64,000 nt of DNA from Oxalobacteraceae bacterium AB_14 (GTDB lineage: Bacteria > Pseudomonadota > Gammaproteobacteria > Burkholderiales > Burkholderiaceae_D). The DNA lies in contig KB906725.1 in assembly GCA_000381565.1 (NCBI GenBank), positions 1,505,731-1,569,730 on the forward strand, given 5' to 3'. Positions 52,048 through 60,410 of this stretch are shown in pieces (within the stretch, counting starts at the first letter, position 1; every line of letters starts with the position of its first letter). A program made the translations under genes and the position numbers. The notes beneath the pieces were generated by a model. The model saw only the letters and a list, made by a program, of their open reading frames with translations, made no database searches and was not told the DNA's origin.

Positions 52048-52844
52048 AAATTGAGCATCTGGCCGGCGCGCTCGGCGTCGGTGTGGCGCTCGAAGATGCG
52101 GCGCAAGGTGCCATCCTCGCGCATGGCGTGCACCGCCTGGCTGAAGCGGGCCACGGTGGCGGCGTCGACGTTCCGGCGCGACAGCACCAAGCCCGACACC
52201 ATGTTCTCGCGCGGCGCCCAGTCCATCACGCTGTAAGTGCCGGCCAGCTGTTCCTGCTTGACCAGCGGATACCAGGTGGTGGGCGTGGCCATCACCGCGT
52301 CCACCCGGCCCAGCTTGAACAGCCGCATCATCGCCAGGTGGTCGGCCGTTTCAAACACGCGGCCCTGCTCGCGCAGCTTGGCCAGCCACAATTCATAGGC
52401 GCGGCCGTGCCGGTAGCTCTTGACCACGGCAATCTTGTACCGGGGATCGGCCAGGAAGCTGTCCATGCTGCGCAGCCGTCCGCTCAGTTCCTTGTGCAGC
52501 AGGACGAAATTGCGCCCCGCCATATAGGGCACGAAACGGCCGATCTTTTCGCGTTCAGGAAGGGGGATGGCGGACACCGACATATCGATGCTGCCGCCGC
52601 CGAGGCCGGCCCAGATGCGCACGCGGGAGTCGACGCTGGCGTCGATGGTGCAGCCGAGCCGGCGCGCCACCTCGTCGACGACGTCCTTGTCGATGCCGGT
52701 CCAGCCGCCGCCGGCGGCGTGGTAGAACAGCGCGCCGTCCTCGTAGAAGGCGACCCGCAGGTGCTGGCAGCCGCTGCGCGGCTCGGCCACGCCGGCGCCG
52801 GCGGCGCACAGCAGGGTACAGCCCAGGACAAGACGACCGAGCAT
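52044..52844 (-). CDS. Periplasmic solute-binding protein (SBP_bac_3 family), orphan
   Basis: A 266-residue protein from ATG 52844, with 'gggaggag' as ribosome site; the start 12 bases upstream overlaps that site. Signal peptide residues 1-18 (AAGAGVA-EP). The type II binding fold is intact, with GAGGGWTGIDKDVVDEVARRLG-like strand order and the SVSAIPLPEREKIGRFVPYM hinge. No permease is nearby. It converges on the AI-2E gene with a four-base overlap. Confidence 0.85.
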   Translation of the reverse strand: MLGRLVLGCTLLCAAGAGVAEPRSGCQHLRVAFYEDGALFYHAAGGGWTGIDKDVVDEVARRLGCTIDASVDSRVRIWAGLGGGSIDMSVSAIPLPEREKIGRFVPYMAGRNFVLLHKELSGRLRSMDSFLADPRYKIAVVKSYRHGRAYELWLAKLREQGRVFETADHLAMMRLFKLGRVDAVMATPTTWYPLVKQEQLAGTYSVMDWAPRENMVSGLVLSRRNVDAATVARFSQAVHAMREDGTLRRIFERHTDAERAGQMLNF

Positions 52845-52859
52845 GACTCCTCCCATCGG

Positions 52860-54197
52860 TTAGTCCAGGTCGGCGTTATCCTCGGTGTCATCCTTGGGGA
52901 TGACCTTGACCAGCAGGATGCGCGGACCGTTCATTTTCTTGGCGACGATGTCGAAACCGCGGAAACTGATGCGTTGGCCCTGTTTCGGGATATCGCCCAG
53001 TTTCAGCATGATCAGGCCACCTACCGATTCTACCTCTTCCAGGCCCAGCTCTTCGTTTTCGATGTCTATGCCCAGTGTGCGCTCGAGCGAGAAGATAGGC
53101 AAGCTGGCCTTGCCGACCAGGGTGCCGTCGGGCTGCTTGAGCCAGTCGTTCTCGTTGAGGCGGAATTCGTCGTGGATTTCGCCCACCATCGCGCCGAGCA
53201 GGTTGTCGAGCGTGATGAAGCCGAGCGGACGCTTGCCTTTTTCGCCGATCAGCGCGAAGTGCGGCGCGCCGTCGCGGAAGCGGCGGAACTGCTCCAGCGC
53301 CGGGGTGCGGGCGGAAATCGTCTCCACCGGACGCAGGAAGGGCAGCAGGTCGGTCACCGGCTTGCCTGACTGCTGGGCGAAGAACAGGTCCTTCAGGTGC
53401 ACCACGCCCAGCACGGTTTCGCCGTCCTTGTCGTAGTAGGGGTAGCGGCTGAAGCGGTTGCGCAGCATGGCTTGCAGGTTGTCGTTCAGCGGACGGTTGG
53501 CGTACAGGCCGATCACCTCGTTTATCGGGCGCATCAGGTCGGACACCGCCAGGTCGCTGAAATCGAGCGAGTGGGCCAGGATGTTGCGCTCGTCCTCGTT
53601 GAACTTCCCGCCCGGCTGGCTGGTGCGCAGGATCAGCTTGAGTTCGTCGACCGAATAATGGCTGTCGTGGCTGCCCTTGCCGGCCAGGCCCACCAGGCCC
53701 AGCACCATGTTGGCGCTGGCGTTGAGCACCCAGATGAAGGGGTACATGGCCCAGTAGAAGCCGTACAGCGGCAGCGCGCTCCACAGGCCGATCACTTCCG
53801 GCATGCGGATCGCCAGCGACTTCGGCGCCAGTTCGCCGACCACGATGTGCAGGAAGGAGATCACGCAGAAGGCGAACACGAAGGCGATGCCGTGAACCAC
53901 CTCCGGCGAGCTGACGCCGACCGCGTGCAGCAGCGGCTCCAGCAGGCCGGCGAAGGCCGGCTCGCCGACCCAGCCCAGGCCCAGCGAAGCCAGCGTGATG
54001 CCCAGCTGGCAGGCCGACAGGTAGGCGTCCAGCTGGCCGTGCACCTTGCCGAGGATGCGGCCCCTGAGTCCCTGCGTCTTGGCGATGGCGCGCACGCGCG
54101 TCTTGCGCAGCGTGACGATGCCGAATTCGGCCGCCACGAAGAATCCATTGAGCGCGACCAGGAACACGGCGAGCACGACAAGCATGAGGTTTTGCAT
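52860..54197 (-). CDS. CNNM/CorC-type hemolysin-family membrane protein
   Basis: A 445-residue protein from ATG 54197. An N-terminal DUF21/CNNM domain of three to four helices (LMLVVLAVFLVALNGFFVAAEFGIV...) is followed by two CBS domains (LMRPINEVIGLYANRPLNDNL and the ISARTPALEQF region). A C-terminal CorC_HlyC domain (WLKQPDGTLVGKASLPIF) ends it. Relatives are Mg2+/Co2+ efflux or Na+-coupled Mg2+ transporters. The older name hemolysin is not evidence of toxicity. It ends 15 bases before the SBP ATG. Confidence 0.9.
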   Translation of the reverse strand: MQNLMLVVLAVFLVALNGFFVAAEFGIVTLRKTRVRAIAKTQGLRGRILGKVHGQLDAYLSACQLGITLASLGLGWVGEPAFAGLLEPLLHAVGVSSPEVVHGIAFVFAFCVISFLHIVVGELAPKSLAIRMPEVIGLWSALPLYGFYWAMYPFIWVLNASANMVLGLVGLAGKGSHDSHYSVDELKLILRTSQPGGKFNEDERNILAHSLDFSDLAVSDLMRPINEVIGLYANRPLNDNLQAMLRNRFSRYPYYDKDGETVLGVVHLKDLFFAQQSGKPVTDLLPFLRPVETISARTPALEQFRRFRDGAPHFALIGEKGKRPLGFITLDNLLGAMVGEIHDEFRLNENDWLKQPDGTLVGKASLPIFSLERTLGIDIENEELGLEEVESVGGLIMLKLGDIPKQGQRISFRGFDIVAKKMNGPRILLVKVIPKDDTEDNADLD

Positions 54198-54274
54198 AGG
54201 GTCCGAGCGGTCGCTCAGGTAGTGAAAAAGGACTATCTTAAACGACAGAACTAAATTGCAGCGCAAAAATCCCG

Positions 54275-54359
54275 CCCGTCATTCGCGCGAAAGCGGGAAT
54301 CCATACGAAACCGGCGACGGACGCAGGGCATGGATACCCGCCTTCGCGGGTATGACGGG
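54275..54359. repeat. Inverted repeat of the GTCATTCCCGC class, copy 3
   Basis: cccgtcattcgcgcgaaagc then ggaatccat at the left; atggatacccgccttcgcgg then gtatgacggg at the right. It lies between two minus-strand genes, just downstream of the LysR gene stop. Confidence 0.78.
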
Positions 54360-54374
54360 TAGGGGAGCATCCTG

Positions 54375-55286
54375 TCATTCGGCGATGGCGAAGGGCCCGC
54401 TATGGACCGCCGACAGGATGGCTTCGATCGCCGGATGGGTGATTTTGCGGGCGTTGGAGATGGCGTAGAACTGTTCGCGCAGCTCGGGGGCGTCGCCCAC
54501 CAGCACGGCGCCGAACTGCTCCTCGATATCCTGCGCCAGCGCCGACGGCGCGAAGAACAGGCCCAGGCCGTTGCGGCCGAAGGTGTTCAGCATGGCGTTG
54601 TCCTCGAACTCGCCGACGATGTCGGGCCGCACCTTGTGCTGTACGAACCAAGCGTCGATGCGGCCGCGCAGTGCGTTGTTGCGGGTCGGTAGCAGCAGCG
54701 GCGCGCCGTGCAGGCTGTGCGGGAAGTTGCGTCGGTACTTGCGCGCCAGCTTGTGTACGCCGTACAGTTTCATGTCGCTTTCGCCCAGCAAGTGGCTGAA
54801 CACCTTCAGGCTGCCGCCGGCGCGCACGGCGCGGTCGGTCAGCACCACGTCCAGCTTGCCCAGCGCCAGGTCGGCCAGCAGCGATTCGAATTCATCCTCC
54901 ATGCACACCAGCCGCACCTGCTGCTCCAGCTGCTGCGTCGCCTGCAGCAGGCGGTAGGCGATCAGCTTGGGCAGCGAGTCGGAGATACCGACCGTCAGCC
55001 GCATCTTGGTGGCCTCCGCTTCGTCCAGCGCGTCCTGCAACTGGTCGCCCAGCAGGAAGATCTGGTCGCAGTAGGTCAGCGCCAGCTTGCCCGCTTCGGT
55101 CGGCACCAGCCTGCGGCCCTGCGGCTCCAGCAGCTGCTTGCCGATCGATTGTTCCAGCGATGCGAGTTGCATGCTGATGGTCTGAACGGCCAGCCCCAGG
55201 CGCTCGGCCGCGCGCGTGACGCCGCCTTCCTTGGCCACCATCCAGAAGAAATACAGATGCCTGAAATTGAGTCCGCTGGTTTTCAT
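54375..55286 (-). CDS. NhaR-like LysR-family regulator
   Basis: A 303-residue LysR protein. The DNA-binding part opens LNFRHLYFFWMVAKEGGVTRAAERLGLAVQTISMQL, very like NhaR. The effector domain has GISDSLPKLIAYRLLQ and LGKLDVVLTDRAV, again as in NhaR. NhaR responds to sodium. It is divergent from a DUF475-TerD cassette across 104 bases, which makes that cassette its likely target. No nhaA gene is in view. Confidence 0.87.
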   Translation of the reverse strand: MKTSGLNFRHLYFFWMVAKEGGVTRAAERLGLAVQTISMQLASLEQSIGKQLLEPQGRRLVPTEAGKLALTYCDQIFLLGDQLQDALDEAEATKMRLTVGISDSLPKLIAYRLLQATQQLEQQVRLVCMEDEFESLLADLALGKLDVVLTDRAVRAGGSLKVFSHLLGESDMKLYGVHKLARKYRRNFPHSLHGAPLLLPTRNNALRGRIDAWFVQHKVRPDIVGEFEDNAMLNTFGRNGLGLFFAPSALAQDIEEQFGAVLVGDAPELREQFYAISNARKITHPAIEAILSAVHSGPFAIAE

Positions 55287-55302
55287 GATCTTCTGCTTTT
55301 AC

Positions 55303-55315
55303 GAAGTAATACTTC
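55303..55315. promoter_or_regulatory. Candidate LysR-type box
   Basis: The dyad gaagt-aat-acttc lies 17 bases ahead of the LysR start in the AT-rich divergent region. It suits a T-N11-A LysR box for autoregulation and for control of the DUF475 gene. Confidence 0.35.
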
Positions 55316-55390
55316 AATTATCTTCTATTTTTAAAAGACGCATTGTTCTCTACACTGCATTCCATCGATTCATAACCATGAGAGAAAAGA

Positions 55391-56440
55391 ATGAAACACT
55401 TCAAAGTGTCATTCCTCGTCACGTTCCTCTGCCTTGCCGCAGCGGGCTGGTGGGGCTACGAACTGTCTGGCTGGAGCGGCGCCCTGTCCGCCGTGGGGGT
55501 CGCCGCGATCCTGGCCGCGATGGAAGTGTCGCTGTCGTTCGACAACGCGGTGGTCAACGCCTCCGTGCTGAAGACCTGGGACGACTACTGGCAGAAGCTG
55601 TTCCTCGGCGTCGGCATCATTATCGCGGTGTTCGGCATGCGCTTGCTGTTCCCGCTGGTGATCGTGGCGGTGGCTGCGGACATCGGCATCATGGACGTGT
55701 GGCACCTGGCGCTGAACGACCCGAAGACGTATTCGATGCACCTGACCAATCACCACGCGGAAGTGGCGGCATTCGGCGGCATGTTCCTGCTGCTGGTGTT
55801 CCTGAACTTCCTGTTCGATGACGAGAAAGAAGTCCACTGGCTGGGCAACGTCGAGAAGAAACTCGGCTCGCTGGGCAAGGTCTCCTCGATCTCGGTAATG
55901 ATTGCGCTGGCCGTCCTGCTGGGCTCCATGGGCCTGGTAGGCGAAGCGCAAAAGCTGGTGGTGCTGGTGTCGGGCCTGTGGGGCATCCTGATCTACGTCG
56001 GCGTCGACGCGGTCAGCAACCTGCTGGAGAAGGAAGAAGAAGGCAGCAATGTCGGCGACCTGGTCAAGAAGGGCGGTATCGGTGGTTTCCTGTACCTGGA
56101 AGTGCTCGATGCTTCGTTCAGCTTCGACGGCGTGATCGGCGCGTTCGCCATCACCACCGACGTCGTGATCATCATGCTGGGCCTGGCCATCGGCGCGATG
56201 TTCGTGCGCTCGCTGACGGTGTACCTGGTGAAGAAGGGCACGCTCGACGAGTTCGTCTTCCTGGAGCACGGGGCGCACTATGCGATCGGTATCCTGGCCG
56301 CGATCATGTTGGCGAGTATGAAGTTCCACATCCCGGAACTGTTCACCGGCCTGATAGGCGTGGCCTTCATCGGCGCCTCGCTGTGGTCTTCGGTGCGTCA
56401 TCGCCGCCACAAGGAAGCTGCTGTCGCCATCGCAGCATAA
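55391..56440 (+). CDS. DUF475 (TerC-like) integral membrane protein
   Basis: A 349-residue protein with about nine helices. The acidic intramembrane motifs are typical of the TerC superfamily: AAMEVSLSFDNAVVNASVL near residues 42-60 and LDASFSFDGVIGAFAIT near 240-256. Between them is a long loop with an acidic stretch (EKEEEGSN). TerC-like proteins are linked to metal handling, including manganese and tellurite responses. It leads a cassette with two TerD-family proteins. Confidence 0.9.
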   Translation: MKHFKVSFLVTFLCLAAAGWWGYELSGWSGALSAVGVAAILAAMEVSLSFDNAVVNASVLKTWDDYWQKLFLGVGIIIAVFGMRLLFPLVIVAVAADIGIMDVWHLALNDPKTYSMHLTNHHAEVAAFGGMFLLLVFLNFLFDDEKEVHWLGNVEKKLGSLGKVSSISVMIALAVLLGSMGLVGEAQKLVVLVSGLWGILIYVGVDAVSNLLEKEEEGSNVGDLVKKGGIGGFLYLEVLDASFSFDGVIGAFAITTDVVIIMLGLAIGAMFVRSLTVYLVKKGTLDEFVFLEHGAHYAIGILAAIMLASMKFHIPELFTGLIGVAFIGASLWSSVRHRRHKEAAVAIAA

Positions 56441-56535
56441 AGAATTCGGCGGGCCGTCAATTACGGACACGGTCCGCCGCCTGTAGCACGGAAGTAGGCA
56501 ATAAAGTCCGGTTCTCTTTTTAGGAGCATCACATC

Positions 56536-57111
56536 ATGGCAATCAGTCTGCAAAAAGGCGGCAACGTCAATCTGAGCAAAGAAGCGCCAGGCCTGTCGAA
56601 AATCGTGGTCGGCCTGGGTTGGGACGTACGCAGCACCGACGGCAAGGACTTCGACCTGGACGGCTCGGCCTTCCTGTTGAAAGTGGACGGCAAGGTCCGC
56701 GCCGACAACGACTTCATCTTCTACAACAACCTGAAATCGTCGGACCAGTCGGTCGCCCACTCCGGCGACAACCGCACCGGCGCCGGCGATGGCGACGACG
56801 AAACCGTCACCATCGACCTGACCCGCGTGCCGGCCGAGGTGGAGCGCATCGCCATCTGCGCCACCATCCACGAAGGCGACGAGCGCCGCCAGAACTTCGG
56901 CATGGTGCAGAAGGCCTTCATCCGTTGCGTCAACGGCACCGGCAACGGCGAGATCGCCCGCTACGACTTGTCCGAAGACGGCTCGACCGAGTCGGCGATG
57001 ATCTTCGGCGAGGTGTATCGCAACGGCGCCGATTGGAAGTTCAAGGCCGTCGGCCAGGGCTTCAAGGGCGGCCTCGGTCCTCTGGCGTCGTCGTTCGGCG
57101 TACGCGTTTAA
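56536..57111 (+). CDS. terD: TerD-family stress/tellurium resistance protein
   Basis: A 191-residue protein matching TerD nearly end to end: VSL-type start (ISLQKGGNVNLSK), VVGLGWDVRSTDGKDFDLDGSAFLL, FIFYNNLKSSD, and the calcium-binding stretch SGDNRTGAGDGDDETV near residues 76-91. The C-terminus has RYDLSEDGSTESAMIFGEVYR. TerD proteins are cytoplasmic, Ca2+-binding, and involved in envelope stress and tellurite tolerance. It follows the DUF475 gene by 95 bases, with 'ttaggag' before the ATG. Confidence 0.92.
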   Translation: MAISLQKGGNVNLSKEAPGLSKIVVGLGWDVRSTDGKDFDLDGSAFLLKVDGKVRADNDFIFYNNLKSSDQSVAHSGDNRTGAGDGDDETVTIDLTRVPAEVERIAICATIHEGDERRQNFGMVQKAFIRCVNGTGNGEIARYDLSEDGSTESAMIFGEVYRNGADWKFKAVGQGFKGGLGPLASSFGVRV

Positions 57112-57141
57112 TTTTCAACCTGAAGAAGAAAGGACTCCACC

Positions 57142-57840
57142 ATGCCTAAATTTTCGATCACCGGCGACATCGATCCCTTCCTGCACGTCTCGCTGGCTCA
57201 CGGTGAAAAGATCTACTGCGAGTCGGATGCGATGGTGATGATGGAAGCGGCGCTCGATCTGAAGGGCAAGGTCACCGGCGGCATCGGCGCGGCCATCATG
57301 CGCCGCTTCGCCAACGGCGAGTCCTTTTTCCAGCAGCACATCGAGGCAGTGCGCGGCGAGGGCGATTGTTTGCTGGCGCCGCGCCTGCCGGGAGCGATGC
57401 AGGTGCTCGACGTCGGCCAGCAGCAGTACATGCTGAGCGACGGCGCCTTCGTCGCCGCCACCTCCGGCGTCGAGCTGAAGGTGCGTACCCAAAGCCTGGG
57501 CAATGCGCTGTTCGCGCAGAGCGGCGGCTTTTTCATCACCGAGACCGCGGGCGTCGGCCAGGTGGCGGTGTCGGGCTTCGGCTCGATGTCGCAGCTGGAC
57601 GTCACGCCGGGTCGCGATGTGATTATCGATAACTCGCATGTGGTGGCGTGGGACAGCGCGCTGCGCTACGAAATCTCGGTCACCACCGGCGGCAACAGCG
57701 GCTTTCTGAGCAATCTGGTCAACAGCCAGACCAGCGGCGAAGGCATGGTGCTGCGCTTTTCGGGCCACGGAAAAATCCTGATCTGCTCGCGCAACGGCGC
57801 GGCGTTCCAGGCCTGGGCGCAGCGCGGCGTTGCGCAGTAA
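57142..57840 (+). CDS. AIM24/TIGR00266-family protein
   Basis: A 232-residue protein of stacked beta strands: a start like FSITGDIDPFLHVSLAHGEKIYCESDAMVMM, DLKGKVTGGIGAAIMRRFANGESFF, and the late GNSGFLSNLVNSQTSGEGMVLRFSG-type turn. This is the TRAP-like AIM24 fold. Bacterial members often travel with TerD genes; the biochemical function is unknown. 'agaaagga' precedes the ATG. Confidence 0.88.
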   Translation: MPKFSITGDIDPFLHVSLAHGEKIYCESDAMVMMEAALDLKGKVTGGIGAAIMRRFANGESFFQQHIEAVRGEGDCLLAPRLPGAMQVLDVGQQQYMLSDGAFVAATSGVELKVRTQSLGNALFAQSGGFFITETAGVGQVAVSGFGSMSQLDVTPGRDVIIDNSHVVAWDSALRYEISVTTGGNSGFLSNLVNSQTSGEGMVLRFSGHGKILICSRNGAAFQAWAQRGVAQ

Positions 57841-57858
57841 ATTCAAAGGAGTAGCAAG

Positions 57859-58440
57859 ATGACAGTCAGTTTAAGCAAGGGCCAGAAGATTTCACTGGCC
57901 AAGGAATCGGGCGGCGCATTGGGCCGTGTGACCATGGGCCTGGGCTGGGATGCGATCAAGACCAAGGGCTTCCTGGGCTTCGGCTCGAAGACCGAGGCGG
58001 TCGACCTGGACGCCTCGTGCGTGATGTTCAACGAGTCCGGCGCGCCGGTCGACGTGATCTGGTTCCGCCAGTTGAAGAGCAAGGATGGCAGCATCCAGCA
58101 CACCGGCGACAACCGCACCGGCGCCGGCGATGGCGACGATGAGCAGATCAACGTCGACCTGAACGCCGTGCCGTCCACGATCAAGAGCCTGGTGTTCACC
58201 GTGAACAGCTTCACCGGCCAGACTTTCGAGCAAGTAGAAAACGGCTACTGCCGCCTGGTCGACGCCAGCAGCGGCAAGGAAGTGGCGCGTTTCAACCTGT
58301 CGGTGCAGGGCCCGCACTCGGCGCAGATCATGGCCAAGTTGTATCGCCACAACGGCGAATGGAAGATGCACGCCATCGGTGAAAACGGCAAGGGCCGCAC
58401 CTTCGACGAGCTGCTGCCGCAGATCGCCGCGCACCTGTAA
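57859..58440 (+). CDS. TerD-family protein, second paralogue (TerX/TerZ-like)
   Basis: A 193-residue protein: VSLSKGQKISLAKES, VTMGLGWDAIKTKGFLGFG, VDLDASCVMF, and the Ca2+ stretch TGDNRTGAGDGDDEQI near residues 87-102. It is shorter on conservation than the first TerD and carries an FGSK insert, as in TerX/TerZ types. The C-terminal tail (GKGRTFDELLPQI) is also typical of TerZ-like paralogues. It is the last gene of the cassette and is followed by a terminator. Confidence 0.9.
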   Translation: MTVSLSKGQKISLAKESGGALGRVTMGLGWDAIKTKGFLGFGSKTEAVDLDASCVMFNESGAPVDVIWFRQLKSKDGSIQHTGDNRTGAGDGDDEQINVDLNAVPSTIKSLVFTVNSFTGQTFEQVENGYCRLVDASSGKEVARFNLSVQGPHSAQIMAKLYRHNGEWKMHAIGENGKGRTFDELLPQIAAHL

Positions 58441-58445
58441 GCCGC

Positions 58446-58479
58446 GGGGGCAAGCCGGTCCGGTTTGCCCCCCATTTTT
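58446..58479 (+). terminator. Rho-independent terminator of the DUF475-TerD cassette
   Basis: gggggcaa (58446-58453) pairs with ttgccccc (58464-58471), with inner ccgg pairing, and is followed by 'atttttcc'. Confidence 0.75.
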
Positions 58480-58482
58480 CCA

Positions 58483-58512
58483 TTCTCGAAACGTCGGCGT
58501 TAGCGCTATAAT
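58483..58512 (+). promoter_or_regulatory. Candidate promoter with a -10 almost touching the HDOD start codon
   Basis: A perfect TATAAT (58507-58512) ends 6 bases before the ATG at 58519. A weak -35 (ttctcg, 58483-58488) is 18 bases upstream. Transcription would start at or next to the ATG, giving a leaderless mRNA. Confidence 0.45.
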
Positions 58513-58518
58513 GTTTCC

Positions 58519-59337
58519 ATGGAAAAACTAAAAGACTACGCCGAGATTGTTGCCCAAGCGTCAAAGGGGGAACTGGTTTTTCCTACCAGCGTCAACGCCG
58601 CTTTGCGGCTGCAGCTGGCGTTGGCCGATCCCGATTGCGATACCGAGGACGTGATCCGCAAGGTGCTGGGCGAGCCGCTGTTGGCCGCGCGCACCGTGGC
58701 GCTGGCTAATGCGGTGGTGTTCAACCGCGGCGGCGCACCGGTCACCAGCGTGCGCGCGGCGGTGCAGCGGGTCGGCTTCCGCAACCTGTACACGATGGCC
58801 GCCGCGATGGTGGTGCGCCAGTTCGGCAGCCGCATCCGCGACGCCGCCTTGCGCGCCAAGGCCGGACAATTGTGGCGCCACTCGGCCCACGTGGCCGCGC
58901 TGTCGCACGTGATCGCCCGCAAGCTGACCCGCACCGACGCCGATACCGCGCTGTTCGCCGGCATCGTGCACGAGGCAGGGGGGTTCTACCTGCTGGCGCG
59001 CGCCGACGACATCCCCGGCCTGCTCGACGACCCCGAAGACTGGATGGGCGCGGCGCAGGAAATCATCACCCGCGAAATCATGAAGAAGATGGCGATCCCG
59101 GAACCGGTCAGCCAGGCCATCGTCTCGCTGCGCGGCGCCACCTTGACGCCGCCGCCGCTGGGCCTGCGCGACACGCTGCTGATCGCCAAGCACCTGGCCC
59201 CGGTACGGTCGCCGCTGGCGCCGCAACGCGAACACGCCAGCCTGGCCGGCTTCTTCGACGACAACGCCGCGCTGGAGCAAATCCTGTTCGAATCGGCTGA
59301 CGAGGCCGCCTCCATGAGCGCCGCGTTGTTGGCCTGA
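58519..59337 (+). CDS. HDOD-domain protein
   Basis: A 272-residue cytoplasmic protein with one HDOD domain over most of its length: LVFPTSVNAALRLQLALAD, ARTVALANAVVFNRGG, the RNLYTMAAAMVVRQ helix, WRHSAHVAALSHVIARKL and LFAGIVHEAGGFYLL. HDOD proteins are non-catalytic relatives of HD phosphohydrolases and act in signalling. No ribosome site precedes the ATG. The last codons are tandemly duplicated just past the stop (59329-59352). Confidence 0.87.
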   Translation: MEKLKDYAEIVAQASKGELVFPTSVNAALRLQLALADPDCDTEDVIRKVLGEPLLAARTVALANAVVFNRGGAPVTSVRAAVQRVGFRNLYTMAAAMVVRQFGSRIRDAALRAKAGQLWRHSAHVAALSHVIARKLTRTDADTALFAGIVHEAGGFYLLARADDIPGLLDDPEDWMGAAQEIITREIMKKMAIPEPVSQAIVSLRGATLTPPPLGLRDTLLIAKHLAPVRSPLAPQREHASLAGFFDDNAALEQILFESADEAASMSAALLA

Positions 59338-59476
59338 GTTTTGGCCTGAGTGTTGTTTAACGAACTAGTCCATATGCACTAATCGTGCCGAAAATAGTGT
59401 CTAAGGCACAATTGTTGCCCAAAGTCTGGCAATATGCGGATCGTGCGACACGCCAGAAGCGTGTATGCTAACAGTC

Positions 59477-59488
59477 GTCATACAACAG
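59477..59488. promoter_or_regulatory. Half-operator of the GntR regulator (own promoter)
   Basis: The 12-mer gtcatacaacag lies 11 bases before the GntR gene start and recurs exactly in the kdgD operator at 60340-60351. The left half is poor here. Confidence 0.5.
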
Positions 59489-59498
59489 TAAAAAGACC

Positions 59499-60266
59499 AT
59501 GAACCAGACCGCCGCCGCTCCCATGTCCGCTCCTACCGTCCTCGTGCCGAAGAAGAAGCATCGCAACCTCGCCCAGGGTGTGGTCGAGGCCTTCACCAAC
59601 AGCATCCAGGCCGGCACCCTGAAGCCGGGCGAAAAGCTGCCGACCGAGTCGGTCATCATGGAGATCCACGGCGTCAGCCGCACCGTGGTGCGCGAGGCCA
59701 TCTCGCACCTGCAGGCGGCGGGCCTGGTGCAGACCCGCCACGGCATCGGCACCTTCGTGCTGGAGCCGCAGCCGGCCAACCTGCGCATCTCGGCCGACAC
59801 CATCCGCACCATCGGCGACGTGCTGGCCATCCTGGAGCTGCGCATCAGCCTGGAGACCGAAGCCGCCTGGCTGGCAGCCACCCGCCGCACCGAAGAACAG
59901 GTGCAGGAGATGGGCGCGGTGCTCAAGCGCATCGAGCATTCGCAGGGCCGTCCCGGCTCGGTCGAATCGGACGTCGCCTTCCACCTGCTGATCGCGCAAG
60001 CGACCGGCAACCGCTATTTCGTCGACATCCTCAGCGACCTGGGCAACACCATCATCCCGCGCGCGCGCGTCAATTCGGCGCAGCTGGCGCAGGACGATCC
60101 GGCCGTGTACCTGGAGCGCCTCAACCGCGAGCACGACGACATCTACAACGCCATCCTGCGCAAGGACGCCGAGGCGGCCCGCGCCGCCATGCGCACCCAC
60201 CTGAGCAACAGCCGCGAGCGCCTGCGCCGCGCGCAAGAAGACATCGCCGCCGCTCAAACCGCATAA
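59499..60266 (+). CDS. GntR/FadR-subfamily transcriptional regulator
   Basis: A 255-residue protein. The N-terminal winged helix reads GVVEAFTNSIQAGTLKPGEKLPTESVIMEIHGVSRTVVREAISHLQAAGLVQTRHGIGTFV, the FadR-type GntR signature. The C-terminal FCD domain is helical and has DVAFHLLIAQATGNRYF and the metal-site histidines seen in this group. It likely represses the kdgD operon and relieves it with a sugar acid. The shared gtcatacaacag sites support auto- and operon control. Confidence 0.9.
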   Translation: MNQTAAAPMSAPTVLVPKKKHRNLAQGVVEAFTNSIQAGTLKPGEKLPTESVIMEIHGVSRTVVREAISHLQAAGLVQTRHGIGTFVLEPQPANLRISADTIRTIGDVLAILELRISLETEAAWLAATRRTEEQVQEMGAVLKRIEHSQGRPGSVESDVAFHLLIAQATGNRYFVDILSDLGNTIIPRARVNSAQLAQDDPAVYLERLNREHDDIYNAILRKDAEAARAAMRTHLSNSRERLRRAQEDIAAAQTA

Positions 60267-60330
60267 AAAGCAACGATAGCAGGGCGATTCGGCGGATTTC
60301 GCTAAATCGCTTGCTCACTCACGAAGATGG

Positions 60331-60348
60331 TTGTACGATGTCATACAA
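60331..60348. promoter_or_regulatory. Operator of the kdgD operon (GntR/FadR type)
   Basis: TTGTACGA-TG-TCATACAA is an 18-bp dyad with a single mismatch between arms, 62 bases before the kdgD ATG. Its right half is repeated ahead of the GntR gene itself. Confidence 0.6.
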
Positions 60349-60410
60349 CAGGTGGCGCACAGCCGCCGAATTCCCCGTCCTGAGATGCGCCGTCGATAAT
60401 TGGAGACCTT

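Noticed and set aside
59329..59352. Tandem duplication of ttggcctgagt[t/g] at the end of the HDOD gene
   Set aside because: Only two 12-base units; the stop codon lies in the first unit, so it has no coding effect. A simple slippage event.
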